Shown here: positions 46,996 through 57,586 of the stretch, in pieces
Layout of the letters: every line of letters starts with the position of its first letter
How positions within the stretch are numbered: the first letter of the stretch is position 1
Assembly (NCBI GenBank): GCA_005402585.1
Contig: BIFP01000008.1
Coordinates: 124,001 to 188,000 of the forward strand
Length of the DNA stretch: 64,000 nt
DNA from: Micromonosporaceae bacterium KJ-029
GTDB taxonomy: Bacteria; Actinomycetota; Actinomycetes; Mycobacteriales; Micromonosporaceae
Reading direction: 5' to 3'
Notes under the pieces: generated by a model
Database searches by the model: none
What the model was told of the DNA's origin: nothing
What the model saw: the letters and a program-made list of their open reading frames with translations, nothing else
Program-made: the position numbers and the translations under genes

Positions 46996-47001
46996 ATCTT
47001 A
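46996..47001 (-). promoter_or_regulatory. -10 element of leaderless promoter for the Pro-rich protein
   Basis: On the minus strand TAAGAT, seven bases, GTG start (complement 46988). Confidence 0.45.
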
Positions 47002-47009
47002 GGGTCTGA

Positions 47010-47141
47010 TCATCGCCCTGGCTGCCCCGTCGCGGTCTCCCCGACGGCGACGGCGACGAGGTGCTCGGCGGCCCGCACGACCGAGTGTGCGACTCCGTTG
47101 ACGTCCGGCGGGAACGACTCGGTCACGATGGCGATCCGCAT
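47010..47141 (-). pseudogene. N-terminal fragment of a GT4 mannosyltransferase
   Basis: A minus-strand frame of 43 codons begins MRIAIVTESFPPDVNGVAHS, then VVRAAEHL, which is the beginning of actinobacterial GT4 mannosyltransferases (MgtA/PimB type; the normal sequence goes on for about 350 residues). After 28 codons the match ends in VAVAVGETATGQPGR and a stop. The rest of the enzyme is not in the flanks, so this is a deletion remnant. It has GGGAGG before the ATG. Confidence 0.65.
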
Positions 47142-47233
47142 GCCTCCCACCGTGAAGGTCACAGCGAAGATTCAGAAGACGCTCGGCTGGCCGGCCGGCG
47201 AACAGCGCGCCACCAGGGCGTGTGTCGGGCGGG

Positions 47234-47980
47234 TCAGATGTCGTAGGTGGCGCCGGGGCGGACCACTTCCAGTGGGCCGGCGTACACGGCGGAGGCGGAG
47301 GCGACCGTGTGCGCCTCGCTGCCCCAGGCGGCCACCAGGTGGGTCAGCAGCAACCGGCCGACGTTGGCCTTGGCCGCCGCCTCGCCGGCCTCCCGGCCGG
47401 TGAGGTGCAGGTCCGGTGGGTTGTCGACGCCGTCGAGATAGCTGGCCTCGCAGAGGAAGGCGTCGGCGTTGTGGGCGAGCCGGAGCAGCGCCTCGCAGGG
47501 GGCGGTGTCTCCGGAGTAGCAGAGTGTCCGGCCGGCGTGTTCCAACCGGACGCCGTAGGTCTCCACCGGGTGCAGCACCCGGTCCACGGTGACGGTGAAC
47601 GGACCGATCGGGAAGGTACCGGGTTGCAGGGCGTAGAACTGGTAGACGTCCTCGACCGTGCTGTCCTCCTGCCCGTACGCGGCGGCGAGCCGGTCCGGGG
47701 CTCCGGCGGGCGCGTAGACCGGCAACGGCGGGTACGGGCCGTCCGGGGCGTATCGCCGCACGACCACGTACGACGCGGCGTCGAGGATGTGGTCGCAGTG
47801 CAGGTGGGTCAGGAGGATGGCGTCCGGGGCGTGCAGCCCGGCGTAGCGTTGGAGGGTGCTCAGCGAGCCCGGGCCGAAGTCGACCAGGAGCCGGAAGTCC
47901 TCTGCCTCGACCAGATATGCCGAGCAGGGGGACTCGGGTCCGGGGAAGCTGCCCGCGCAGCCCAGGACGGTCAGTCGCAT
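47234..47980 (-). CDS. MBL-fold metallo-hydrolase, Rv1339-like
   Basis: The 248-residue protein has the metallo-beta-lactamase motif LLTHLHCDHILDA (HxHxDH), CYSGDTAPCEALLRLA, LLLTHLV and a start (MRLTVLGCAGSFPGPESPCSAYLV) that matches the RNase Z/phosphodiesterase-like group. In M. tuberculosis the gene at the same place, Rv1339, has been reported as a cAMP phosphodiesterase; that function here is by homology and synteny. Two dyads lie upstream. Confidence 0.9.
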   Translation of the reverse strand: MRLTVLGCAGSFPGPESPCSAYLVEAEDFRLLVDFGPGSLSTLQRYAGLHAPDAILLTHLHCDHILDAASYVVVRRYAPDGPYPPLPVYAPAGAPDRLAAAYGQEDSTVEDVYQFYALQPGTFPIGPFTVTVDRVLHPVETYGVRLEHAGRTLCYSGDTAPCEALLRLAHNADAFLCEASYLDGVDNPPDLHLTGREAGEAAAKANVGRLLLTHLVAAWGSEAHTVASASAVYAGPLEVVRPGATYDI

Positions 47981-48003
47981 CGAGTTGTCTCGCTGTCACG
48001 GTA

Positions 48004-48046
48004 GGTAGTGATTGTGCTTGCCACCGCTCCGGCGGTGATCACTACC
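48004..48046. promoter_or_regulatory. Inverted repeat upstream of the MBL-fold gene
   Basis: GGTAGTGAT (48004-48012) and ATCACTACC (48038-48046) are perfectly complementary over 9 bp around 25 bases. It could be a 5'-leader hairpin or an operator, 24 bp before the start. Confidence 0.4.
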
Positions 48047-48112
48047 GACGCGTACGGCACGCTGCGCAGCCTACGCCCGCCTGCGTAGAGGCAAGAATGA
48101 TCTGCTGGAAGT

Positions 48113-48128
48113 TGTCACCAACGTGACA
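48113..48128. promoter_or_regulatory. Short palindrome TGTCAC-CAAC-GTGACA
   Basis: A perfect 6-4-6 dyad in the 281-bp gap between the MBL-fold gene and cysM. It may be an operator; nothing else supports it. Confidence 0.3.
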
Positions 48129-48191
48129 CCCGTTTCGGCCGTCCGATCGACTCCGAGTTGCCGGAGTGGACGGTCGGGATGGACCGACGTG

Positions 48192-48226
48192 ACGAGGGCC
48201 ACCGGCAACGTGCCGGTGGCCCTCGT
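48192..48226 (-). terminator. Hairpin terminator after cysM
   Basis: Perfect 16-bp arms ACGAGGGCCACCGGCA (48192-48207) and TGCCGGTGGCCCTCGT (48211-48226) with a three-base loop, 36 bp beyond the cysM stop. Confidence 0.8.
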
Positions 48227-48261
48227 GTTGTCGCTCGCCTCGTTCGAGGCCCTCGGGTGGG

Positions 48262-49689
<1,428 letters not shown>

Positions 49690-50178
49690 TCAGCGGCCCG
49701 AACACTCGTAGTCGACCGTCGCCGGGCTCTGCCCGAACATGTAGGACTGCACGGCGTGCGGATCCACCCCGGCGTCGAGGATCCGTACCGGCTCCTCGGT
49801 CACCACCCCGTCCACGATCCGGAAGGAGCGAATCTCCTCCGTGTCGGGCTCCCGGGTGGAGACGAGTAGATAGTGCGCGCCCGGCTCACCGGCGAAGGAG
49901 ACATCGGTACGCGACGGGTACGCCTCGGTGGCGGTGTGCGAGTGGTAGATGACGACGGGCTCCTCGTCCCGGTCGTCCATCTCACGCCACACCCGCAGCT
50001 GCTCCATCGAGTCGAACTCGTAGAACGTCATCGATCGGGCGGCGTTGTCCATCGGGATGTGCCGGGTCGGGGAGTCGCTGCCGACGGGACCGGCGACGAC
50101 ACCACATGCCTCGTCGGGGTGATCCCGACGGGCGTGGGCGACGATCGCGTCGACGATCGACCGGTCGATGCTCAGCAC
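49690..50178 (-). CDS. mec: CysO-cysteine peptidase (JAMM/Mov34 family)
   Basis: The 162-residue zinc protease releases cysteine from the CysO-cysteine adduct. The JAMM site is complete: Glu in DEACGVVAG, then YHSHTATEAYPSRTDVSF with HSH, Ser and Asp. GTG start with TAGGCT seven bases upstream. It is 62 bp before cysO. Related enzymes in other bacteria remove extra residues from sulfur carriers, so it could also process the CysO tail here. Confidence 0.95.
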   Translation of the reverse strand: MLSIDRSIVDAIVAHARRDHPDEACGVVAGPVGSDSPTRHIPMDNAARSMTFYEFDSMEQLRVWREMDDRDEEPVVIYHSHTATEAYPSRTDVSFAGEPGAHYLLVSTREPDTEEIRSFRIVDGVVTEEPVRILDAGVDPHAVQSYMFGQSPATVDYECSGR

Positions 50179-50185
50179 GCCGCCA

Positions 50186-50191
50186 AGCCTA
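50186..50191 (-). promoter_or_regulatory. -10 element of leaderless mec-cysO-cysM promoter
   Basis: On the minus strand TAGGCT, seven bases, GTG (complement 50178). Confidence 0.5.
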
Positions 50192-50232
50192 GCGCTCGAC
50201 GGTGGCCGACCGCGAGGCGGCGCCGGTCACAG

Positions 50233-50733
50233 TCAGTCGATCAAGGCGTTGAGCAGGGATTCCTGGAGATAGCCCAGGTAGGCGTAGACCGAAAGCTGGA
50301 ACACCCGGCTGGAGGTCGGATCCTCGGCGACCGCGTCGTCGAGTTCCACGCCCAGGTCCGTCCCGTCCTTGATCTCCAGCCGTACGCCCATCGCCAGCCG
50401 GGCGTCGTTGATCGCCCGCAGCCACGCCTCGGCCGCCTCGGCGTCCAGGCGCACCTCCCCGCCGCCGTCGCCGGGCAGCGCGGCCAGGATCGCCCCGGCC
50501 TGGTCGATCTTCGCGGTCTTCAGGTCGCCCTCGGTGTACCGGCGGAACTCCGCGGTTCCCGCCGCGTCGTCCGGATAGACCTCGGGAAAGAGCCGGCACA
50601 CCACCGGGTCGGAGTGGTCGAAGCCGTCGGTGAGCAGGCCGACCACCTCAGAGGCGACCTTGCGCAGCACACGCACCTCGTCGACGGCGAAGTTGGCGAC
50701 GTACCGGTCCCCCCGGCGGCGGAACATGCTCAC
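50233..50733 (-). CDS. DUF2017 family protein
   Basis: The 166-residue cytoplasmic protein is an actinobacterial family of unknown function that always follows clp[53 protein letters not shown] and a helical C-terminus ([17 protein letters not shown]) are the visible features. GTG 50733 overlaps the clpS stop (GTGA); ATG 50727 is an alternative. The link to ClpS suggests a role in protein turnover, but this is context only. Confidence 0.92.
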   Translation of the reverse strand: MSMFRRRGDRYVANFAVDEVRVLRKVASEVVGLLTDGFDHSDPVVCRLFPEVYPDDAAGTAEFRRYTEGDLKTAKIDQAGAILAALPGDGGGEVRLDAEAAEAWLRAINDARLAMGVRLEIKDGTDLGVELDDAVAEDPTSSRVFQLSVYAYLGYLQESLLNALID

Positions 50734-51020
50734 GACCGGTCCACCGTCGCCCAGAGGCCGTACGCGTGCAGCTGCGAGGCGTCGTGCTCCATCCGCTCCC
50801 GGGCGCCGCTGGACACCACGGCCTTGCCCTTGTGGTGCACGTCCAGCATGAGCTGCTCGGCCTTCTCCCGGCTGTAACCGAACAGCTTCTGGAACACCCA
50901 GGTCACGTAGGCCATGAGATTGACCGGATCGTCCCACACGATCGTCACCCACGGCCGGTCCGAAGCCGGCACCTCATCGGTGTCCGGAGTCTCGACCGGT
51001 GCAACCTGCGGAGCCGCCAT
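50730..51020 (-). CDS. clpS: ATP-dependent Clp protease adaptor
   Basis: The 96-residue adaptor delivers N-degron substrates to the ClpC/ClpP protease. The variable N-terminal arm is followed by [47 protein letters not shown], with the conserved DDP and the hydrophobic N-end pocket residues. ATG 51020 is used; ATG 51029 three codons upstream is possible. Confidence 0.95.
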   Translation of the reverse strand: MAAPQVAPVETPDTDEVPASDRPWVTIVWDDPVNLMAYVTWVFQKLFGYSREKAEQLMLDVHHKGKAVVSSGARERMEHDASQLHAYGLWATVDRS

Positions 51021-51173
51021 GCCCCCCATCGTGCCACCGGTTGAGCGGAACCGAGGAACCGGAACGCCGGACCGGCCCGGATCGCGGCCCACGGCCGCGC
51101 CGTGACCACGGCCGGTTCCGTGGAAGCGGGTCTCCCGGATCTCGTCGAGCCGCCCCTCCTGGGCAGGCGGGAG

Positions 51174-51200
51174 CGCCCCGACGGCGGTGCCGACGGGGCG
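51174..51200 (-). terminator. Hairpin after the P-loop-like gene
   Basis: CGCCCCGACGGC (51174-51185) and GCCGACGGGGCG (51189-51200) pair with one mismatch and a three-base loop, 14 bp beyond the stop. Confidence 0.6.
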
Positions 51201-51213
51201 GACGGCCGGACCG

Positions 51214-52734
51214 TCAGGCGAGCAGGATGCCGTGTTCGGCAGCATCGGACAGCACCGTGCCAAGCGAGAGACGGACCACCTCGAACCGGCGGGCGATCTC
51301 CCGGGTGAGTTCCAGTTCGATCTCCCGCAACGCCCGTTGGGCCCAGGCCCGGGCTTCGTTCGGATCCTCGCTGCCAGGAGTACGCCAACGCTGCCAGCAG
51401 CCACCCGACAGCGCCACCGCGACCGGCGGGAGCACCTCCGTACGGGCCGGCGCGGGGTACGCGGACAGCGCGTCGATCGCCGCGACGCCGGTCAGCCCCG
51501 CCACGCCCGCGGTACTGGTGACGAGCAGTACCCGTTCCAGCTCCTGACCGATGGTGTGGTCGGCCATACCCCAGCGGACCGCCTGGTTGATGCGGCGGCG
51601 GACCCCCTCGGCCAGGGGCACACCGAACAGCCGCCCGGCCGCGTCGTCGACGATCTCGCGGACGACATGGTCGCACTGCGCGGTGGCCAGCAGCGACAGC
51701 GCCTCCACCTCACGGTCGAGCAGTTGGGGCAGCCCGGCGCAGCCGACGCCGAAGACGATCTCCTGCACCACCCGCAGGTGCATGTTGGCCAGCTCCAGCG
51801 CCAGATGCTGGCGGATGCGCCGGACGCCGGAATTCACCTGCCGGTCGAGCCGCTCGGACCATTCGCCCGGCTCGGCCAGCACCGGCACCCGGCCGTGCGT
51901 GCCGGGCACCTCCGGCGGCTCGACGCTGGCCCGGCGCAGCCCCTCGTCGGACGACCAGGCGACCAGCGCCCGCTTCAGGTCGGCCACGCCGCCCTCGATG
52001 ATCGGGAACCAGCGGGCGTCGGCCAGCCCCGGCACGGCGGCGAGCAGCGCGGCCCGGAACGCCTCGACGGTGACCGCGACCGGGTCCACCGCCGGGCCGC
52101 CGGACTCCCCCGAACCCTGCGCAGCCGCCGTGCCCTCGGGCACCGCCGCCCACCCGCCGGTACCCGGCGTGACCGCGAAGAAGACCCGGACCGGTGCCCG
52201 GGCGACCGCGGACAGCAGATCCAGCTCCGCGGAACTGAAGGACTGGTCCGCCGCGATCACGAACAGCAGGGCCCCGGCCCGGCCCAGGGCGTCGAGCAGC
52301 ACCCCGGCGCCGGCGCTGCCCATCGACGCGCCGTCCGGCGTGTCGACCAGGGCGAACCGCTTCAGCAACGGCTCGGGCAGGCTCAACTCGACCCGGCGTG
52401 GCGGGCGGGCCAGGGCCGGACCGACGGCCGGCGCTTCCGGGCGGTACGAGTGCGGCAGCCGGTAGCCGGGCACGTAGGCGGCCCGGGTGGGCTTCACCGA
52501 GTGGCGTACCACCAGCCAACTGCCGGCCGGCACGGTGAGCATCCCGGCATCGAGGTCCAACATCGCGGCGAGTACGGCCGCCCGGTCGGCGCCGGCGGGG
52601 CCGGCCGCGATCACTGCGAGCGGCTCGCGCGGGTCGTTGCCGGTCATGCCGAGTCGATCCGGGAAGGGGCCGGGGCCTGGCGGCGCAGCCGCGTCGTCAG
52701 ACGTGCCAAGGTCGTGGAGAGGGCCCGGCTTCAT
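51214..52734 (-). CDS. Degenerate P-loop (dynamin/GTPase-like) protein of unknown function
   Basis: The 506-residue protein has GTPase-like parts: [18 protein letters not shown] (45-58) where a P-loop would be but with no Lys, [13 protein letters not shown] (128-139) like the G3 motif, and [21 protein letters not shown], as in dynamin-like GTPases. The second half is alpha-helical with coiled character ([36 protein letters not shown]). Nucleotide binding is doubtful. ATG 52734 is used; ATG 52647 is possible. It is divergent from the LuxR-type regulator. Confidence 0.75.
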   Translation of the reverse strand: MKPGPLHDLGTSDDAAAPPGPGPFPDRLGMTGNDPREPLAVIAAGPAGADRAAVLAAMLDLDAGMLTVPAGSWLVVRHSVKPTRAAYVPGYRLPHSYRPEAPAVGPALARPPRRVELSLPEPLLKRFALVDTPDGASMGSAGAGVLLDALGRAGALLFVIAADQSFSSAELDLLSAVARAPVRVFFAVTPGTGGWAAVPEGTAAAQGSGESGGPAVDPVAVTVEAFRAALLAAVPGLADARWFPIIEGGVADLKRALVAWSSDEGLRRASVEPPEVPGTHGRVPVLAEPGEWSERLDRQVNSGVRRIRQHLALELANMHLRVVQEIVFGVGCAGLPQLLDREVEALSLLATAQCDHVVREIVDDAAGRLFGVPLAEGVRRRINQAVRWGMADHTIGQELERVLLVTSTAGVAGLTGVAAIDALSAYPAPARTEVLPPVAVALSGGCWQRWRTPGSEDPNEARAWAQRALREIELELTREIARRFEVVRLSLGTVLSDAAEHGILLA

Positions 52735-52923
52735 CAGGCGGCGGCCTCCGAGACAGGGCGGCCGGCATGGCCGGCCGCGGCGAACTTTCCGGTGACGGCA
52801 CCCGGATTCAGGAAGAGTACGGGCGCCAGCGTCAGGAACGGGACAATTCAGGTACTCAGTGGTAACTCTGCGATTACTCAACTTCACCCACTCGGGCTAC
52901 CGGTCGGGGCGCAGTTCCGTCGA

Positions 52924-52929
52924 TATGCT
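52924..52929 (+). promoter_or_regulatory. -10 element of leaderless LuxR-regulator promoter
   Basis: TATGCT, six bases, then ATG at 52936. The 201-bp gap to the divergent gene has no other strong signal. Confidence 0.45.
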
Positions 52930-52935
52930 GCGCGA

Positions 52936-55614
52936 ATGGTGGGTCGGTGGGGATTCGTGGGCCGTACGGCAGAACTCAACCGTCTGCGGGTGGCGGTGAC
53001 CGGCGCCGAGGGCTGCGGCATCCTCTTCACCGGCAGCGCAGGCATCGGTAAGAGTCGACTGCTCCGGCAGGGGGTGGACGCGCTCCCCGGCGACGAGTAC
53101 GCGGTCTGGTGGATCGCGGCCAGCGCCACCACCGCGGCGATGCCGTTCGGTGGCCTGGTCCAGGTGCTTCCGGTCGAACAGCCGCAGGGCCTGTCCCCGG
53201 CGGGCATCCTGCGCTGGGCGGTCGAGGTGTTGCAGCAGCAGGCCGCCGGCCGGCGGATCGTGCTCGCCGTCGACGACGCGCACCTGCTGGACCCGCCGTC
53301 GGCCGCGCTGGTGCACCTCGTGGCCCGCTCGGAGAACGCCTGCGTGGTGGGCACCCTGCGCGACGGCGAACAGATCCCGTTGCCGATCAGGGCACTGTGG
53401 ACCGACGGTCTGGTCGAACACGCCGAGCTGAGCCCACTTGCCCCCACCGAGACCGCCGGGCTGCTCGCCGCCATCCTGGGCGGCCCGGTCGACGGCGGCT
53501 CGTCGGACCGGCTGGGCCGGCTCAGCGCCGGCAACCCGCTGCTGTTGCGTGAGCTGGTGCACGCCGCCCAGGGCAGCGAGGAGCTCACCGAGCGGTACGG
53601 CATCTGGACCTGGACCGGGCGGCTGGAGCTGGCGCCGAACCTGACCGAGCTGATCGACATCCGGATCGGTCAGCTCAGCCCCGGAGTGCGGGCGGTGGTC
53701 GAGCTGGTCGCGTTCGGCGAGCCGCTGGGCCTGCGGCTACTCGACAAGGCGGTGGACCAGACCGACGTGGAGACCGCCGAGGAACGCGGCCTGATCACGA
53801 TGGTGAAGTCCGACCGGCGGCTCGACGTCCGGCTGGCCCACCCGCTCTACGGCGAGGTGGTACGCCGGCAGTGCCCGGTCAGCCGGACCCGCCGGTTGCA
53901 GGCGCACCTGGCCGAACTGCTGGAGGGGGTCGGCAAGCAGCGGCGGGAGGATCTGTTGCGGGTGGCCGTGTGGCGGCTGGACTCGGGCACCGCGCAGAAT
54001 CCGTCGATGCTGGTCGCCGCGGCCGTGCAGGCGTTCGCACGCTACGACGTACCGCTGGCGACCCGGCTGGCCCGCGCGGCGCTCGACGCCGGCGGCGGGT
54101 TCGACGCGGCCGAGCTGCTGGCCACCATCCTGATGTTCGCCGACCGACCGGCCGAGGCGCTCGGCGTGCTCGACGCGGTCGACACCGCCACCGCCGACGA
54201 GGAGCGGCTCAGCCGGTGGCTGACCGCCCGCGGCATGGTCAGCTACTGGGGGCTGAGCCAGGAGTCCACGGTGGAGGAGATCGCCCGGCGCGGTACAGAG
54301 TTGACCGACCTCGCCGCCCAGGCCCGGATCCGCGCCTTCGAGGCGATCATGCGGCTGCACCGGCTGGACGCCTCGTCCGCGCTGCGGCTCGCCCAGGGCG
54401 TGCTCGACCGGCCGGCCGCCAGCGTCGCCGCCCGCGAGCTGGCCCGCTGCGCCATCGCCCATCTCCAGGCCGTGCAGGGACAGCTGTACCGCAGCGCCAC
54501 GGCGGTGGACCTGGTCCAGGCGAAGGCGGCCAGTTGGCGGGCGGACATGCCCTACCTGCAACTGGCCGTGGAGCTGGCCCGGGGCACCCGGCTGGCCCTC
54601 TCCGGCGACCTGGCCGGCATCGACACGCTGGTCGCGGACGAGTTCGCCGACCTGGCCGACGCGGGCGACTTCCGGCTCGGCAGCGGCTACCTGGCCATCC
54701 TGCGGGCGTACGCGGCGCGGCTGCGTGGGCGCAGCGACGCGGCGTTGCAGGCCGCGCTCGGCGCCTGCGCGGTCCTGGCGACCAGCCGGGTGTACGCCGG
54801 GCTGGCTCAGGCCGAACGGGCTCAGGCCGCCGCGCTGCGCGGCGACGCCCGGCAGGCGACCGAGGCGATGGCCGAGGCCGACCGGCTCCACGCGCCGAGC
54901 ATGGCGGTGCTGTACCCGTGGCTGGAGCAGGCCCGCGCGGCGGCGCTCGCCGCCGACGGTGACCTGCCCGGCGCGACGACGAAGCTGCATGAGCTGGTCG
55001 ACCGGCTGCGCGCCGACGGCTTCGCCGGGCACGAGACGCTGGCGCTGCACGACCTGGTGCGGCTGGGCGCGGCTGCCGCGCCGACCGGGCCGACCTGCTC
55101 GGACGGCAGCCGCCGTACGGTCGCCCAGCGGTTGGCGGAGCTGTCGGAGCAGGTCGACGGGGACCTGCCCCCGCTCCTGGCCCGGCACGCCCGGGCCGCG
55201 GTCGACGGGTCCACCGAGCAGCTGCTCGCGGTCGCCGACGACTTCATGGAACTGGGGTTGGCGCTGCCGGCCGCCGAGGCCACGGCCGGGGCGGTGCAGC
55301 TGCTGCGGCAGCGCCGCTCGCCGGAGGCCAGCGCCGCCGGCGAGCGGCTCGCCGTACTGCTCGGTTGCTGTGACATGGTGCACACTCCGACCCTGCGGGC
55401 GGCAACCCCGACGCTGACCGGACGGGAGTGGCAGGTGGCCCGACTCGCGGCCGACGGCGAGACCAGCCGGGCCATCGCCGAGCAGCTCTACCTGTCCGCG
55501 CGCACCGTGGAGAACCACCTGCAACGGATCTACAGCAAGCTCGGGGTGGCCGGCCGGACGGAGCTGAAGGCCGCGCTGCGGACGATCCCGCGCCAGGACG
55601 GCACTCTAGGCTGA
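52936..55614 (+). CDS. LAL-type LuxR family transcriptional regulator
   Basis: This 892-residue regulator combines an N-terminal AAA/STAND ATPase with Walker A GSAGIGKS (33-40) and Walker B RIVLAVDDAHLLD, a middle region of TPR-like helices (about 330-800), and a C-terminal LuxR helix-turn-helix (LTGREWQVARLAADGETSRAIAEQLYLSARTVENHLQRIYSKLGV). Such LAL regulators respond to ligands that are not known here. The ATG at 52936 follows TATGCT; the much longer reading is antisense to the neighbour gene. Divergent from the P-loop-like gene. Confidence 0.94.
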   Translation: MVGRWGFVGRTAELNRLRVAVTGAEGCGILFTGSAGIGKSRLLRQGVDALPGDEYAVWWIAASATTAAMPFGGLVQVLPVEQPQGLSPAGILRWAVEVLQQQAAGRRIVLAVDDAHLLDPPSAALVHLVARSENACVVGTLRDGEQIPLPIRALWTDGLVEHAELSPLAPTETAGLLAAILGGPVDGGSSDRLGRLSAGNPLLLRELVHAAQGSEELTERYGIWTWTGRLELAPNLTELIDIRIGQLSPGVRAVVELVAFGEPLGLRLLDKAVDQTDVETAEERGLITMVKSDRRLDVRLAHPLYGEVVRRQCPVSRTRRLQAHLAELLEGVGKQRREDLLRVAVWRLDSGTAQNPSMLVAAAVQAFARYDVPLATRLARAALDAGGGFDAAELLATILMFADRPAEALGVLDAVDTATADEERLSRWLTARGMVSYWGLSQESTVEEIARRGTELTDLAAQARIRAFEAIMRLHRLDASSALRLAQGVLDRPAASVAARELARCAIAHLQAVQGQLYRSATAVDLVQAKAASWRADMPYLQLAVELARGTRLALSGDLAGIDTLVADEFADLADAGDFRLGSGYLAILRAYAARLRGRSDAALQAALGACAVLATSRVYAGLAQAERAQAAALRGDARQATEAMAEADRLHAPSMAVLYPWLEQARAAALAADGDLPGATTKLHELVDRLRADGFAGHETLALHDLVRLGAAAAPTGPTCSDGSRRTVAQRLAELSEQVDGDLPPLLARHARAAVDGSTEQLLAVADDFMELGLALPAAEATAGAVQLLRQRRSPEASAAGERLAVLLGCCDMVHTPTLRAATPTLTGREWQVARLAADGETSRAIAEQLYLSARTVENHLQRIYSKLGVAGRTELKAALRTIPRQDGTLG
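55607..55612 (+). promoter_or_regulatory. -10 element of leaderless pncB promoter
   Basis: TAGGCT inside the last codons of the LuxR gene, six bases, then GTG at 55619. Confidence 0.45.
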
Positions 55615-55618
55615 GGGG

Positions 55619-56905
55619 GTGCACACCCTTCGTCCCGCACTGCTCACCGATCACTATGAGCTGACCATGGTCAGTGCCGCCCTGCGGGACGGCACGGCGC
55701 ACCGCAGCTGTGTGTTCGAGGTGTTCACCCGGCGGCTGCCCGCCGGCCGCCGCTACGGCGTGGTCGCCGGCGCCGCCCGACTGGTCGACCTGATCCGCGA
55801 GTTCCGCTTCGACCCGGCCGACATCGACTTCCTGCGCCGCACCGGCGTGGTCGACGAGCCGGCCGCCGCCTGGCTGGCCGACTACCGCTTCACCGGCGAC
55901 ATCGACGGGTACGCCGAGGGTGAGCTGTTCTTCCCCGGCTCGCCGATCCTCACCGTCTCCGGCAGCTTCGCCGAATGCGTGGTGCTGGAGACGCTGGTGC
56001 TGTCGGTGCTCAACCACGACTGCGCGGTGGCCGCCGCCGCGGCGCGGATGGTGACCGCGGCCCGCGGTCGGGCACTGATCGAGATGGGGGCACGGCGGGC
56101 GCACGAGGAGGCGGCGGTCGCGGCGGCGCGGGCGGCGTACCTTGCCGGGTTCCGGTACACCTCCAACCTCGCCGCCGGCCAGCGGTACGGCATACCCACC
56201 GCCGGCACGGCCGCGCACGCGTTCACCCTGCTGCACGACGACGAGCGGGCCGCGTTCGCCTCGCAGGTCGCCACGCTGGGCAAGGACACCACGCTGCTGG
56301 TCGACACGTACGGCATCAGCCAGGGTATCCGGACCGCGATCGAGGTGGCCGGACCGGAGCTGCGGGCGGTCCGGATCGACTCCGGCGACCTGGCCGTGAT
56401 CGCCCAACAGTCCCGGGAGTTGCTGGACTCGCTCGGCGCCACCGAGACCAAGATCATCGTCTCCGGCGATCTCGACGAGTACGCCATCGCAGCGCTGGCC
56501 GCCGAGCCGGTGGACATGTACGGCGCCGGCACCGCCGTGGTCACCGGCTCCGGAGCGCCGACCGCCGGCCTGGTCTACAAACTGGTCGAGGTCGAGGGAC
56601 GCCCGGTGGTCAAGCGGTCCGAACACAAGGCCACGATCGGCGGTCGCAAGATCGCCGTCCGCCGGCACAAGCCCACCGGCACCGCCACCGAGGAGATCAT
56701 CGTCCCGCAGGGCGTTCCGGACCGGCGCCCCAACGACCGACTGCTGCAACGGTCGTACGTCGTGGACGGCGAGCCGGTGGGGCTGCCGACGCTGGACGAG
56801 TCGCGCGAGCACCTGCGCCAGTGCCTGATCTCCATCCCGTGGGAGGGTCTCAAGCTCTCCGCGGGCGACCCGGCCATCCCGGTCACCGTGGTACCCGCCG
56901 AGTGA
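55619..56905 (+). CDS. pncB: Nicotinate phosphoribosyltransferase
   Basis: The 428-residue enzyme makes nicotinate mononucleotide from nicotinate in NAD salvage. LLTDHYELTMVSAAL is the family start; EMGARRAHEEAAVAAARAAYLAGF, HAFTLLHDDERAAF, VDTYGISQGI, VRIDSGDLAVIAQQSRELLDS and DMYGAGTAVV are the conserved phosphate and PRPP sites. GTG start. In M. tuberculosis pncB1 also lies beside clpS. Confidence 0.96.
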   Translation: MHTLRPALLTDHYELTMVSAALRDGTAHRSCVFEVFTRRLPAGRRYGVVAGAARLVDLIREFRFDPADIDFLRRTGVVDEPAAAWLADYRFTGDIDGYAEGELFFPGSPILTVSGSFAECVVLETLVLSVLNHDCAVAAAAARMVTAARGRALIEMGARRAHEEAAVAAARAAYLAGFRYTSNLAAGQRYGIPTAGTAAHAFTLLHDDERAAFASQVATLGKDTTLLVDTYGISQGIRTAIEVAGPELRAVRIDSGDLAVIAQQSRELLDSLGATETKIIVSGDLDEYAIAALAAEPVDMYGAGTAVVTGSGAPTAGLVYKLVEVEGRPVVKRSEHKATIGGRKIAVRRHKPTGTATEEIIVPQGVPDRRPNDRLLQRSYVVDGEPVGLPTLDESREHLRQCLISIPWEGLKLSAGDPAIPVTVVPAE

Positions 56906-56939
56906 CCGTCGAACCCGCCGAGCGAAAGGAGCGGAGTCG

Positions 56940-57521
56940 GTGAGCAGCGCGCTGATCATCGTTGACGTGCAGAAGGACTTCTGCGAGGGCGGCTCGCTGG
57001 CCGTGGCGGGCGGGGCCGGCGTCGCCGCCGGGATCTCCCGGCTGCTGGCCGCCGAGCCGGACCGCTGGGACCACGTGGTGGCGACGAAGGACTACCACGT
57101 CGACCCCGGCCTGCACTTCGGCGACCCGCCGGATTTCGTCAGCACCTGGCCCCGGCACTGCGTGGTCGGCACTTCGGGCGTGGAGTTCCATCCCGAGTTG
57201 GCCACCGACCGGATCGAGGCGATCTTCCACAAGGGCGAGTACGCGGCCGCGTACTCCGGGTTCGAGGGGCACGCCGAGGGCGGCGAGGGCCTGGCCGACT
57301 GGCTGCGCCAACGCGGCGTGGAGCGGGTCGACGTGGTCGGCATCGCCACCGACCACTGCGTCCGGGCCACCGCCCTGGACGCCGCCCGGGAGGGCTTCGC
57401 CACCACCGTGCTGCTGGACCTGACCGCGGCCGTCGCCCCCGACACCACCGACGTCGCGCTGCGTGCGTTCGACGGGGCCGGGATCACCATGCAGGGCGCC
57501 CCTGTGATCAGGGCCGCATGA
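56940..57521 (+). CDS. pncA: Nicotinamidase
   Basis: The 193-residue enzyme turns nicotinamide into nicotinate, the substrate of PncB just upstream (34 bp). The catalytic triad Asp9, Lys98, Cys140 (VDVQKDFCEGG; FHKGEYAAAYSGFEG; GIATDHCVRATALDA) and metal ligands Asp51, His53, His59, His73 all match M. tuberculosis PncA with an offset of one or two. AAAGGAG precedes the GTG. Confidence 0.96.
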   Translation: MSSALIIVDVQKDFCEGGSLAVAGGAGVAAGISRLLAAEPDRWDHVVATKDYHVDPGLHFGDPPDFVSTWPRHCVVGTSGVEFHPELATDRIEAIFHKGEYAAAYSGFEGHAEGGEGLADWLRQRGVERVDVVGIATDHCVRATALDAAREGFATTVLLDLTAAVAPDTTDVALRAFDGAGITMQGAPVIRAA

Positions 57522-57586
57522 TCCGGTAAATCGTTGGCGAGTGTCGCATCCCCCGTCGAGGATGTCCGGCGGAGGTACGGACCGAC

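Noticed and set aside
51187..52935. In-frame upstream extension that would make the LuxR regulator 1475 residues
   Set aside because: The extra part is antisense to the P-loop-like gene and has shadow composition; ATG 52936 follows a -10 box and begins the ATPase domain.
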